NCBI GenBank assembly: GCA_035493675.1
Contig: DATJIA010000190.1
Location: forward strand, 1 to 20,474
DNA from: JAIOQA01 sp035493675
GTDB taxonomy: Bacteria; Myxococcota_A; Polyangia; Haliangiales; Haliangiaceae
Length of the DNA stretch: 20,474 nt
Reading direction: 5' to 3'
The translations under genes were made by a program, and so were the position numbers. The notes beneath the pieces are model-generated. The model saw nothing but the letters and a program-made list of their open reading frames with translations, made no database searches and was not told the origin of the DNA. This document shows, piece after piece, positions 1-10,540 of this stretch; positions within the stretch are counted from its first letter, which is position 1; each line of letters starts with the position of its first letter.

Positions 1-1655
1 GTGATCCACCTGCCGGAGGGCACGATCGGCCTCAAGGACAACAACGACCTCGGCTTCACCGGCATGAAGCTGACCGTGATGGACAACGACACCGGCGATC
101 TCAGCGAGCTCGATCTCGGCGGCGGCGTGAAGCTCGAGGACTGGAAGCCGAAGAAGTGGGCCGTCACCCTCGACGGTGAGCTCCCCGCGAAGCTCGTGCT
201 CGCGATCGCGAACGACTCGTTCTCGAACGCGTCGGGCGTCGCCGACATCGAGGTCTTCTTGCAGGGCCAGGGCGCACAGCCCGCGATCGACGGCCGCATG
301 ACCTTCGATCCGAAGCGGCCGTTCACGCTGATGCCGCGCACGATGCGGCGCGAGCTGATCTTCAACGACGGTTGGGTCAACGTCGTCGACGCGTCGAGCG
401 GATCGACCAGCGGCGACGCATGCCATCCGCCCAAGGGCGACATGAACGCGATGGTCGGCCAGCTCGGATCGGTGCGCCGCTACCGCATCGACTTCTGCAA
501 GGTCGGCGGCTCGATCGACGAGGAAGGCCGCCTGCGCGGCATCACCGGCACGCTCGATCTCGAGGGCAGCGAGCTCGCCGGCGGCGACGTCACGCTCACC
601 GCCGACAACCTGCCCTTCCGCGTGCCGCACGTCGTCGACGCGACGATCAACGCCGACAGCATCCACGTCTTCTGGGACGAGGCCGCGCGCAACTGGAACC
701 TGACCGGCGCGGTCGAGATCGTGACCGGCAGCTACACCAAGCAGTTCGACTTCCTGACCGACATCATCAAGCCGGCCGCGACGCCGTCGGGATCGGCGGC
801 GCCGTTCTACGAGGAGTACGCCGCGATCGGCAACGCGTCGCTCGATCTATCCGTCGACGTGCGCAAGTTCTCCGTCGACAACAACCTCGCCAACATCGAC
901 ATGAGCGGGCAGCTCTTGATCAGCGGCACGCCGCGCGACCCGCGCTTCGACGGCACGATCCAGGTCAACCGCGGCGCGTTCCGCATCCCGACCTCGCGCG
1001 CGAAGTTCACGCGCTCGTCGGGCTCGGTGACGTTCTCGCGGCTGTCGCGCTTCCCGAATGACACGCCGTCGCTCGCGCTCGAGAGCGAGTCCGACTTCGT
1101 CGACTCGGCCGGCCAGCCGCACCTGATCACGCTGACCGTCGACGGCACGCTGTCGCAGTTGAACTGGAACCTGTTCACGTCGAGCGGCTTGAACAAGGCG
1201 CAGACGCTGTCCTTGATCCTCTCCGGCCGCACGCCCGAGCAGCTCAAGCGCCAAGCCGGCAACGACACCGTCGGCACCGACCCGACCCACATCGAGACCT
1301 CGACCAACCCCAACGACAGCTACGCCGATCAGCTGATCAAGGACGTCGCCGCGGACTTCATCTCGCTGCTCGTCGAGGACTCGCTCAAGGACGTCTCGCG
1401 CCTCGACGTCGCGCGCCTGGAGATCGGCACCGGCTCGGTCGGGTTCCACGGCGAGAAGAAGCTGACCGACACCACGACGATCCTGGGCGATCTCGAGCAG
1501 ACCGTGCGCGGCCGGACGGTGTACGTTCGCGGCGAGTGGCACGCTCCCTACAAGTTCATCCTGCAGGGCGGCTACCTGATGAAGACCTTCGACGACGCCG
1601 CCGAGGAGGACGTCTCGGATCTCGAGGTGAAGCTCGTCTATCACTTCTTCATTCC

Positions 1656-1659
<4 letters not shown>
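1..1659 (+). CDS. tamB: TamB-like translocation/assembly protein, C-terminal part (5' end outside window)
   Basis: The frame is open from the first base, and TamB proteins usually exceed 1000 residues, so these 552 residues are the C-terminal part and the GTG at base 1 is probably not the start. The protein is rich in alternating beta-strand sequence. From about residue 270 it resembles the TamB C-terminal (DUF490) domain, with the pattern LLISGTPRDPRFDGTIQVNR, then GAFRIPTSRAKFTRSSGSV and a segment ending LILSGRTPEQL. It ends in an aromatic-rich strand (VKLVYHFFIP), as expected for a part that meets the outer membrane or an Omp85 partner. TamB spans the periplasm as a hydrophobic groove; with TamA it assembles outer-membrane proteins, and related AsmA-like proteins move phospholipid. 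The stop overlaps the GTG start of the Omp85 gene, which strongly supports the pairing. Family assignment is firm; which TamB/AsmA-like subfamily is less certain. Confidence 0.88.
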
Positions 1660-4829
<3,170 letters not shown>

Positions 4830-4835
4830 GCGAAG

Positions 4836-5597
4836 ATGAAGGCGCTGATCATCCTGATCGTCTGCGCGCGCGTCGCGTCTGCATCTCCGGATCGCAAGCA
4901 CCTCGTCACCCACGCGGCGATCACCGTCGGCGGCGGCGTCGCGTGGATCTTCAGCGAGACCGCGTTCAAGGCGTCGCTCGCGCCCGACGCGTGTCGCTGG
5001 TGCGGGACCAACGGCTTCGATGATCGCGTGCGCAGCGCGTTGGTTTGGCACGGCGACAACACCGGCACCGCCGATTTCCTGTCGAGCCTCGACGCGTTCA
5101 TGCTCGTCCCCGCGATCCCGTATCTCTTGTCGGTCACGCCGACCCTGCGCGCGGATCGCAGCGAGGGCATCGACGACGCGCTCGCGATCACGGAGGCCGG
5201 GGTCGCCACCGCGCTGGTCGATCAAGTCGTGAAGTTCAGCGCGGGCCGGCAGCGCCCGTTCGTCCACTACATCACCGGCGCGCGGAACGGCGACAGCGAC
5301 GACAACCTGTCGTTCTTCTCGGGCCACACGTCGCTCGCGTTCGCGCTCGCGACCGCGGGCGGCACGATCGCGTCGAAGCGGCATCAGCGCTGGGCGCCGG
5401 TCGTCTGGGGGGTCGGGCTCGGGTTCGCGGCGACCGCCGGATATCTGCGCATCGCCGCCGACAAGCACTACGCGACCGACGTGCTCACCGGCGCCGCCGT
5501 CGGGACCGCCGCCGGGCTCCTCGTCCCCCGCCTGCACGACCACGACCTCGCGGTCGTCCCGACCGGCAATGGGGTCGCCGTCACCGGCGTGTTCTGA
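4836..5597 (+). CDS. PAP2-family (phosphatidic acid phosphatase type 2) phosphatase, exported
   Basis: This 253-residue protein starts six bases after the Omp85 stop, so it is probably cotranscribed. An N-terminal signal peptide is visible (MKALIILIVCARVASA). The three PAP2 motifs are intact: K133-x6-R140-P141, the central FFSGHTS with S162-G163-H164, and R205-x5-H211-x3-D215. H164 and H211 should be the phosphoenzyme nucleophile and proton donor. Hydrophobic segments lie around residues 90-100, 165-178 and 187-203, and the C-terminus is another hydrophobic stretch. Such enzymes dephosphorylate lipid phosphates at the membrane, for example undecaprenyl diphosphate, phosphatidate or lipid A; the substrate cannot be told from sequence. 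C53 and C56 (CRWC) form a CxxC pair in the exported part that is not a family hallmark. Confidence 0.88.
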   Translation: MKALIILIVCARVASASPDRKHLVTHAAITVGGGVAWIFSETAFKASLAPDACRWCGTNGFDDRVRSALVWHGDNTGTADFLSSLDAFMLVPAIPYLLSVTPTLRADRSEGIDDALAITEAGVATALVDQVVKFSAGRQRPFVHYITGARNGDSDDNLSFFSGHTSLAFALATAGGTIASKRHQRWAPVVWGVGLGFAATAGYLRIAADKHYATDVLTGAAVGTAAGLLVPRLHDHDLAVVPTGNGVAVTGVF

Positions 5598-5603
5598 TAT
5601 AAG
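5598..5603 (+). promoter_or_regulatory. Probable -10 element for the small basic protein gene
   Basis: TATAAG follows directly after the PAP2 stop, in an otherwise G+C-rich stretch, about 30 bases before the ATG at 5628. The following bases, GCTCCCC, recur after a similar TATA element at 14966. No clear -35 hexamer is seen at the usual distance. Inference from sequence only. Confidence 0.4.
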
Positions 5604-5615
5604 GCTCCCCTCTCG

Positions 5616-5621
5616 AAGGAG
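5616..5621 (+). promoter_or_regulatory. Strong Shine-Dalgarno site of the small basic protein
   Basis: AAGGAG lies six bases before ATG 5628. It is one of the best ribosome-binding sites in the window, where most genes rely on overlap coupling. This supports the short gene being real and well expressed. Confidence 0.75.
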
Positions 5622-5627
5622 CTGACC

Positions 5628-5771
5628 ATGGGTAACGGAGACAACCGCCGTACGCACAAGATGAAGCGCCGCCGCTCGCAGGCGAAGCTCAAGGCGCGCA
5701 TCAAGCGCTCGATCGTCGCCGGCAAGGCCACCAAGAAGCCCGCGCCTGCGCCGAGCAAGAAGAAGTCGTAA
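5628..5771 (+). CDS. 47-residue Lys/Arg-rich protein, bTHX-like N-terminus
   Basis: The gene is short, but it has a strong ribosome-binding site (AAGGAG, six bases upstream) and its own probable -10 element. The product opens MGNGDNRRTHK, continues with a basic helix-like stretch KMKRRRSQAKLKARIKR, and ends with a Lys/Pro/Ala tail (KKPAPAPSKKKS). About 40% of residues are Lys or Arg, with no acidic residue after D5. The opening resembles the small 30S ribosomal protein bTHX (Thermus Thx begins MGKGDRRT), which also has a basic body. The middle also recalls very short mS38/AURKAIP1-type basic proteins, and the tail is histone H1-like. An RNA-binding or ribosome-associated role is an inference from composition and the N-terminal resemblance; the gene itself is well supported. 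Confidence 0.75.
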   Translation: MGNGDNRRTHKMKRRRSQAKLKARIKRSIVAGKATKKPAPAPSKKKS

Positions 5772-5783
5772 AGTCGGACGAAC

Positions 5784-6253
<470 letters not shown>

Positions 6254-6254
<1 letters not shown>

Positions 6255-7024
6255 TGATCGTCGATCAAGCCGGCTGGGGGCACATCAAGGTCACGGGCAA
6301 CGATCGCGTGCGCTTCCTGCAGGGGCTCACGACCTGCAACGTCGAGAAGCTCACCGCGCACGCGCCGCACACGTGGGGCGCGATCCTCTCGCCGAAGGGC
6401 CGCGTGCTCAGCGTGATCGAGCTCGTGCTCGATCAGGATCACCTCTGGGTGCACACCGAGCCGTCGATCGCCGACAAGACGCTCGCGATCCTGGAGAAGC
6501 ACGCGATGCTCGACGACGTCGCGTTCGAGAAGGTCGAGCGCGACGCGTATCGCGTGTGGGGCTCGGCGGCCGACGTGTGGACCGCGGCGCCGATCTTCGG
6601 CAACGCGGAGCCCGCGCCCGCGCCCGACGGGGTCGTCGAGATCCTGCGCGTCGAGGCGGGGCTGCCCCGCTACGGCGTCGATGTCGACGAGGACTGCTTC
6701 CCGTTCGAGACGCCGCTCGCCCGCTTCCTCGACTACGACAAGGGCTGCTACATCGGGCAGGAGCCGGTCTTCCGCGTGCACGCGCAGGGCAAGGCCGCGC
6801 GCACGATGCGCGGCTTGAAGATCGAGGGCGGCCACCCGGTCGCGCCCGGCGCGGTGGTCGTGCACCCCGCGAAGGCCGACGCCGGCAGCGTGACGTCGTC
6901 GGTGGTCTCGCCGCACTTCGGCGCGATCGCGCTCGCCTACCTGCACCGGTCGGCGTGGGATCTCGGCGGCTCGGTCACCGTCGACGGGCGCGCGGCGACC
7001 GTCGTGGACCTGCCGTTCGTATAA
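6254..7024 (+). CDS. ygfZ: YgfZ/GcvT-domain folate-binding protein (Fe-S enzyme maintenance)
   Basis: The 256-residue protein has the YgfZ signature K163-G-C165-Y-I-G-Q-E170 (KGCYIGQEPVFRVHAQGK), including the Cys that separates YgfZ/IBA57 from the glycine-cleavage T protein. The N-terminal segment DRVRFLQGLTTCNVEKL and the middle LRVEAGLPRYGVDVDED also match the family. YgfZ uses tetrahydrofolate and helps assemble or repair a subset of iron-sulphur enzymes such as MiaB in the cytoplasm; this is known for the family, not seen here. It is shorter than E. coli YgfZ (326 residues), chiefly in the middle and C-terminal region. The start overlaps the thioesterase stop. The stop TAA lies within the -10-like TATAAG that precedes the next gene. 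Confidence 0.92.
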
Positions 7025-7025
7025 G
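7020..7025 (+). promoter_or_regulatory. Probable -10 element giving a near-leaderless mRNA
   Basis: TATAAG overlaps the ygfZ stop codon and ends eight bases before the GTG at 7034. If used, transcription would start at or just before the start codon, matching the lack of a Shine-Dalgarno. The sequence after it (GCTCACGC) resembles GCTCCCC after TATA elements at 5598 and 14966. Confidence 0.45.
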
Positions 7026-7033
7026 CTCACGCT

Positions 7034-8332
7034 GTGAGGCTCGATTCCAGCCGGCGCTCGGGGTGCTACCCCGGGTCCTCGCGGCGCGCTTCGCGCGTCC
7101 CGCTCGGCTCGGCCTTCGGCCTCGGCCCTGCCCCTCTTCGCGCCGGCATCTTTGCGCTCGGCCTCGCCGCCTGCAGCGTGTCGACGCCGGCCGGCGATCC
7201 GTTCCCGGTGCACGTCGATCTCACGAGCGGCCCGGTGATCGCGCACGTCGCGCGGCCGGGGGAGGCGCCGATCGTCGCGACCGTCGACGTGCTCGCGCCG
7301 TTCACGCTGATCGATCCGGGCGTCGGCGAGGACGTCGAGCGCGCGTCGACCGAGCTCGACCTGTTCGGGCAGGCGACGGCGGGGTCGTCGCAGCTGGTCG
7401 AGCGCGCGCGCTTCTCGGTCGATCTCGTGCTGCTCCACCCGTGCGACGCGATGTCGCCCGCGTGCGCGGTCGGTGATCCGGGCACGCCGGTGCCGATCGG
7501 CGCGGTGCTCGGCGCCGACGCGCTCGGCGGCAGCGCGATCCGCTTCGACTTCGCGGCCAGCGAGCTGTTCGTGTTCCCCGACATCGCGGGCTCGAACGAC
7601 AAGCGCGATCAAGAGTGCGACGCGCGCTTCCCCGGGCCGTTCCGCGGCGGCGGCACGCTCGTCCTCGGCGGCGCCGACGTCGACTTCAGCGGCCGGCGCA
7701 TCGCGATCAGCGCGTGCCTGCAGCACGGCGCGTACCAGGAGCCCGTCGAGAACGGGGGCACCAACGCGCTGTTCGTGGTGTCGACCGGCCTCGGCCCGTC
7801 GATCATCGGCACCACCGCGTACGAGCGCTACGCGGGCGCGGGCGCGGCCGCCGGCCTGCCCGCCAAGTCGGTGCTCTTACCGTCGGGGATGATCACGGGC
7901 GGCGCCGGATCGATCGAGCGCCTCGCGCTGGTCGCGAATCCGTCGAAGACGACCGCGGGGCCGTGCAACGATCTCTTCCAGAGCTACTGCTTGCCCCGCG
8001 AGAGCTGCCGCAACGCGCACATGACCGACTACTGCAAGAGCGCGTCGGAGTGCGGCGCGCCCGCGGCGATCGAGATGAAGCAGACGATCGACGTGATCGT
8101 CGTGCCCGACGACGATCCGACCTTGCAGGCGCTGCGCGCCGAGCTGCGCCCCGATCAAGCGGAGGTCGACGGCATCCTCGGCGTCGACGCGCTGCGCGCG
8201 CTCGAGCTCGACGTCGACTACCCGGGCGGCCGCTTGCTCGCCCGCTGCGTCGACGGTTCGACGTGCAAGGCGCGCCCGACCCTCGGCTCGGGCCAGACGC
8301 CGACCAACTCGTTCCTGGACTGCACGAAGTAA
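7034..8332 (+). CDS. Lipoprotein with a degenerate two-lobed aspartic-protease-like pattern
   Basis: GTG 7034 is the only start available in frame before the lipobox LGLAAC (C47), so the signal peptide has an unusually long, Arg/Ser-rich n-region. That part is encoded by a run of hairpins (7059-7121). The mature 386 residues show two similar halves. Half one has FTLIDPG (D94-P-G96) followed by IGAVLGADALGG (from 156). Half two has FVVSTGLGPSIIG (S250-T-G252) followed by VDGILGVDALRAL (378-390). This spacing recalls the two lobes of retropepsin/pepsin-type proteases (DTG then ILG-D-L), but neither DTG is intact, so it is more likely a binding or pseudo-protease protein. Several Cys in the second half (for example in CNDLFQSYCLPRESC) suggest disulphides. 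The stop overlaps the modB start by one base. The fold assignment is an inference. Confidence 0.82.
   Translation: MRLDSSRRSGCYPGSSRRASRVPLGSAFGLGPAPLRAGIFALGLAACSVSTPAGDPFPVHVDLTSGPVIAHVARPGEAPIVATVDVLAPFTLIDPGVGEDVERASTELDLFGQATAGSSQLVERARFSVDLVLLHPCDAMSPACAVGDPGTPVPIGAVLGADALGGSAIRFDFAASELFVFPDIAGSNDKRDQECDARFPGPFRGGGTLVLGGADVDFSGRRIAISACLQHGAYQEPVENGGTNALFVVSTGLGPSIIGTTAYERYAGAGAAAGLPAKSVLLPSGMITGGAGSIERLALVANPSKTTAGPCNDLFQSYCLPRESCRNAHMTDYCKSASECGAPAAIEMKQTIDVIVVPDDDPTLQALRAELRPDQAEVDGILGVDALRALELDVDYPGGRLLARCVDGSTCKARPTLGSGQTPTNSFLDCTK
7059..7121 (+). repeat. Cluster of three short hairpins inside a signal-peptide coding region
   Basis: Three perfect short inverted repeats with three-base loops follow one another: CGGGGT-GCT-ACCCCG (7059-7073), GCGCG-CTT-CGCGC (7084-7096) and GGCC-TTC-GGCC (7111-7121). 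Flanking bases repeat the unit CTCGG. The stretch is read in frame as RSGCYPGSSRRASRVPLGSA, a sequence unlike a normal lipoprotein leader. It looks like a small palindromic element that has become part of the gene. Whether it is repeated elsewhere cannot be judged from this window. Confidence 0.6.
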
Positions 8333-8997
8333 TGGACACCGGCCCGCTCCTCCTCTCGCTCGAGGTCGCCGCGATCGCGACGATGATCGCGATCGTGCTC
8401 GGCGTCGCGCTGGGCGCCCTGCTCGCGTGGAAGAAGACGCCGGGCCGCGACATCATCGACGCGATCCTCACCGCGCCGATGGTCTTGCCGCCGACGGTGC
8501 TCGGCTATTACCTGCTCGCCGCGATCGGACGGCACAGCGCGATCGGGCGCGCGTGGAAGGCGATCTTCGACAAGGACATCGTCTTCACCGTGACCGGCTG
8601 CATCGTCGCGTCGACGATCGAGGCGCTGCCGATGGTGATCAAGTCGTCGCGCACGGCGATCGAAGGCGTCGATCCGACCTTGATCGCGGCGGCGCGCACG
8701 CTCGGCGCCGGACCGGTGCGCGCGTTCTTCACCGTGACCTTGCCGCTCGCGGCGCCGGGCATCATCGCGGGCGCGACGCTCGGCTTCGCGCGGGCGCTCG
8801 GCGATTTCGGCGTGACGTTGATGATCGCCGGCGACATCCCCGGCGAGACGCAGACCGCGCCGCTCTACATCTACGATCAGGTGATCGCGGGGCACGACAA
8901 CCTCGCCAACGGGATGGCGCTGCTGCTCACCGCGATCGCGATCGCGGCGATGTACCTGTCGAACACGCTGACGCGGAGAGATCGTGGCCACCACTGA
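8332..8997 (+). CDS. modB: Molybdate-type ABC transporter permease
   Basis: ATG 8332 overlaps the upstream stop (TAATG) and gives 221 residues, normal for ModB. The frame is open much further upstream, but that part is a shadow of the lipoprotein gene. About five hydrophobic segments are visible. Residues 52-62 read LPPTVLGYYLL, a ModB hallmark; residues 119-144 hold the cytoplasmic EAA loop (AARTLGAGPVRAFFTVTLPL), which docks to the ATPase; and RALGDFGVT (154-162) matches the family pattern RALGEFG. It should form the membrane channel of an importer for molybdate, or possibly tungstate or sulphate. The modC start lies 14 bases inside this gene. No modA-like binding protein is encoded next to it. 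Confidence 0.9.
   Translation: MDTGPLLLSLEVAAIATMIAIVLGVALGALLAWKKTPGRDIIDAILTAPMVLPPTVLGYYLLAAIGRHSAIGRAWKAIFDKDIVFTVTGCIVASTIEALPMVIKSSRTAIEGVDPTLIAAARTLGAGPVRAFFTVTLPLAAPGIIAGATLGFARALGDFGVTLMIAGDIPGETQTAPLYIYDQVIAGHDNLANGMALLLTAIAIAAMYLSNTLTRRDRGHH
8975..8978 (+). promoter_or_regulatory. Ribosome-binding site of modC
   Basis: GGAG within the end of modB, five bases before GTG 8984. It decides the GTG start inside modB. Confidence 0.55.
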
Positions 8998-9751
8998 TCT
9001 CGCGGTGCGGGCGATCGTGACGCGCGGCGCCGCGACGTCGCTCGACGTCGATCTCACGTTCGCGGCCGGCATCACGTGCGTCGTCGGTCCGTCGGGCGCG
9101 GGCAAGAGCACGCTGCTCGGCGTGGTCGCGGGCCTGCTCGAGCCCGATCGCGGGCGCATCGCGCTCGGCGGCGACGTCTGGTTCGACGCGTCGACGCGCG
9201 CGTCGACGCCGGTGCACCTGCGCCGCGTCGCGTACGTCTTCCAGCGGCTCGCGCTGTTCCCGCACCTCGACGCGATCTCGAACGTGACCTACGGCATGGA
9301 TCGATCGATGCGCGGCGGCGAGCGCGGCGATCGCGCGCGCGCGCTGCTCGAGCGGGTCGGCGCGTCGCACCTGGCGCGCCGGCGGCCGCACACGTTCTCC
9401 GGCGGCGAGGCGCAGCGCGTCGCGCTCGCCCGCGCGCTCGCGATGTCGCCGCGCGTGGTCCTGCTCGACGAGCCGTTCAGCGCGCTCGATCGCGAGCTCA
9501 AGATCCAGCTCGCCGCGCTGGTCCGCGATCTCGTCGACGATCTCGACGTGCCGCTGATCTACGTGACGCACTCGATGGGCGAGGCGCGCGCGCTCGCCGA
9601 TCACGCGGTGCGCCTCGAGCACGGCAAGGTGGTCGCGCAGGGCGAGCCGGCCGCGATCCTCGGCCGCCCGCGCGATCAAGACGACCTCGACGAGCGCTCG
9701 CCGCCCGACTTCGACGGCACGCCGATGCCCGAGCTGCTGCGACGGAGATGA
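8984..9751 (+). CDS. modC: Molybdate-type ABC transporter ATPase, short form without TOBE domain
   Basis: This 255-residue ABC ATPase has Walker A GPSGAGKST (35-43), Q-loop Q87, signature FSGGE (138-142) followed by AQRVALARAL, Walker B VVLLDEP with D162-E163, D-loop SALD and H-loop H196. All catalytic residues are present. The start is GTG 8984, 14 bases inside modB, with GGAG five bases upstream. Many ModC proteins are about 350 residues and end with a molybdate-binding TOBE/MOP domain that senses substrate. Here the chain ends just after the nucleotide-binding domain (tail PDFDGTPMPELLRRR), so that regulatory domain is absent. It should drive ModB by ATP hydrolysis at the inner face of the cytoplasmic membrane. 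Substrate assignment rests mainly on the neighbouring ModB. Confidence 0.88.
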   Translation: MATTDLAVRAIVTRGAATSLDVDLTFAAGITCVVGPSGAGKSTLLGVVAGLLEPDRGRIALGGDVWFDASTRASTPVHLRRVAYVFQRLALFPHLDAISNVTYGMDRSMRGGERGDRARALLERVGASHLARRRPHTFSGGEAQRVALARALAMSPRVVLLDEPFSALDRELKIQLAALVRDLVDDLDVPLIYVTHSMGEARALADHAVRLEHGKVVAQGEPAAILGRPRDQDDLDERSPPDFDGTPMPELLRRR

Positions 9752-9756
9752 CGTCC

Positions 9757-9867
9757 CCCGTTCGTCCTGAGCGGAGCGTGAGCACAAACGAGCACGTAGT
9801 CGAAGGACCACGCCGCCCTTCGACTACGCCCGTCGCTTCGCGACGGGCTTCGCTCAGGGCGAACGGG
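9757..9867. repeat. Nested palindromic repeat element between convergent genes
   Basis: The 111-base element has outer inverted arms of 21 bases (9757-9777 and 9847-9867) that match at 19 of 21 positions. Inside are two perfect hairpins: GTAGTCGAAGG/CCTTCGACTAC (9796-9806 with 9817-9827, ten-base loop) and CCCGTCGC-TTC-GCGACGGG (9829-9847). The wording (CGTTCGTCCTGAGCGGAGC, CCCTTCGACTACG) recalls interspersed palindromic repeats widespread in G+C-rich Proteobacteria and relatives, so it is probably one copy of a dispersed REP- or MITE-like family; that is recall, not a search. It starts five bases after the modC stop and its right arm supplies the last codons and the stop of the PPTase gene. 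It could also act as a bidirectional terminator. Confidence 0.85.
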
Positions 9868-10531
9868 TCAGGCGGCGGGCGCGGGCGAGGGCGAGGATGC
9901 AGTCATGGAAGCGGAGCCAGCGCGCTTCGATCGCGAGCTCGAGCGAGCTGGTCACGATCGCTTCTTGATCGCGCAGCTCCAGCTCCACCTCTTGGAAGCC
10001 GACGTAGCGGCGCACGAACGGATCGATCGCCTTGTAGATCGCTTCCTTGATCGCGAAGCGCAGCATGACCGCGCGGCCGCGATCGGGATCGGTGAGCGCC
10101 TCGCGCTCGGCGGGCGTGAGCACGCGGCGCTCGATGTCGATCTTGGGCGGCGCGTCGAGCTCGAGATCGAGGCCGAGCCGCGCGCCGTCGTCGTCGCGCG
10201 CCGCGATCGCGGGGGCCAGCCCGCGCTTGTGGCTGATCGATCCGATCACGCCCGCGCCGACGCGCGGCGCGCCGCGATCATCGGCGCCGATCGGCGCGTC
10301 GAGCGCCAGGCCGGCGCGCTCGATCGCCGCGCGCAACGCCAAGCGTCCCGCGGCCCACTCGCGCCGGCGCGCGATCGGCAAGGCCGCGCCGGCGGCGCGC
10401 TCCTCGGGGTGCAACCGCGCGAGCACCTCGCCGGGATCGATCGCGGGCAGCGCGGCCGCCGGCGCGTCGTCCGCAACCCGGACCGCCGCCGCGTCACCCC
10501 ACGCCGTCGCGATCCAGGAGATATCACTCAT
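9854..10531 (-). CDS. 4'-phosphopantetheinyl transferase (EntD/Sfp superfamily)
   Basis: The 225-residue protein carries the PPTase motifs: WAAGRLALRAAI (59-70), SISHKRG (98-104), the magnesium-binding G-L-D122-L-E124, and RFAIKEAIYKAI with K162, E163 and K167. The layout fits the EntD-like group. The enzyme moves the phosphopantetheine arm of CoA to a serine of acyl, peptidyl or aryl carrier proteins, switching on fatty-acid, polyketide or nonribosomal peptide synthases. No carrier-protein gene lies nearby, so its partner is unknown. It is the last gene of the pheA-aroA operon, nine bases after aroA. The last residues (LTRSP) and the stop are encoded by the arm of the palindromic element at 9757-9867, so the original C-terminus was probably different. 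Confidence 0.9.
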   Translation of the reverse strand: MSDISWIATAWGDAAAVRVADDAPAAALPAIDPGEVLARLHPEERAAGAALPIARRREWAAGRLALRAAIERAGLALDAPIGADDRGAPRVGAGVIGSISHKRGLAPAIAARDDDGARLGLDLELDAPPKIDIERRVLTPAEREALTDPDRGRAVMLRFAIKEAIYKAIDPFVRRYVGFQEVELELRDQEAIVTSSLELAIEARWLRFHDCILALARARRLTRSP

Positions 10532-10540
10532 CCCGGCAGC

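Noticed and set aside
1536..1655. Earlier start for the Omp85 gene
   Set aside because: Would put 40 Arg-rich residues before a perfect signal peptide and overlap tamB; GTG 1656 at the stop overlap is better.
5570..5603. -35 hexamer for the small basic gene
   Set aside because: Nothing near TTGACA at the right distance from TATAAG.
8333..8345. Molybdenum-cofactor riboswitch before modB
   Set aside because: modB starts inside the stop of the preceding gene, leaving no leader for a riboswitch.
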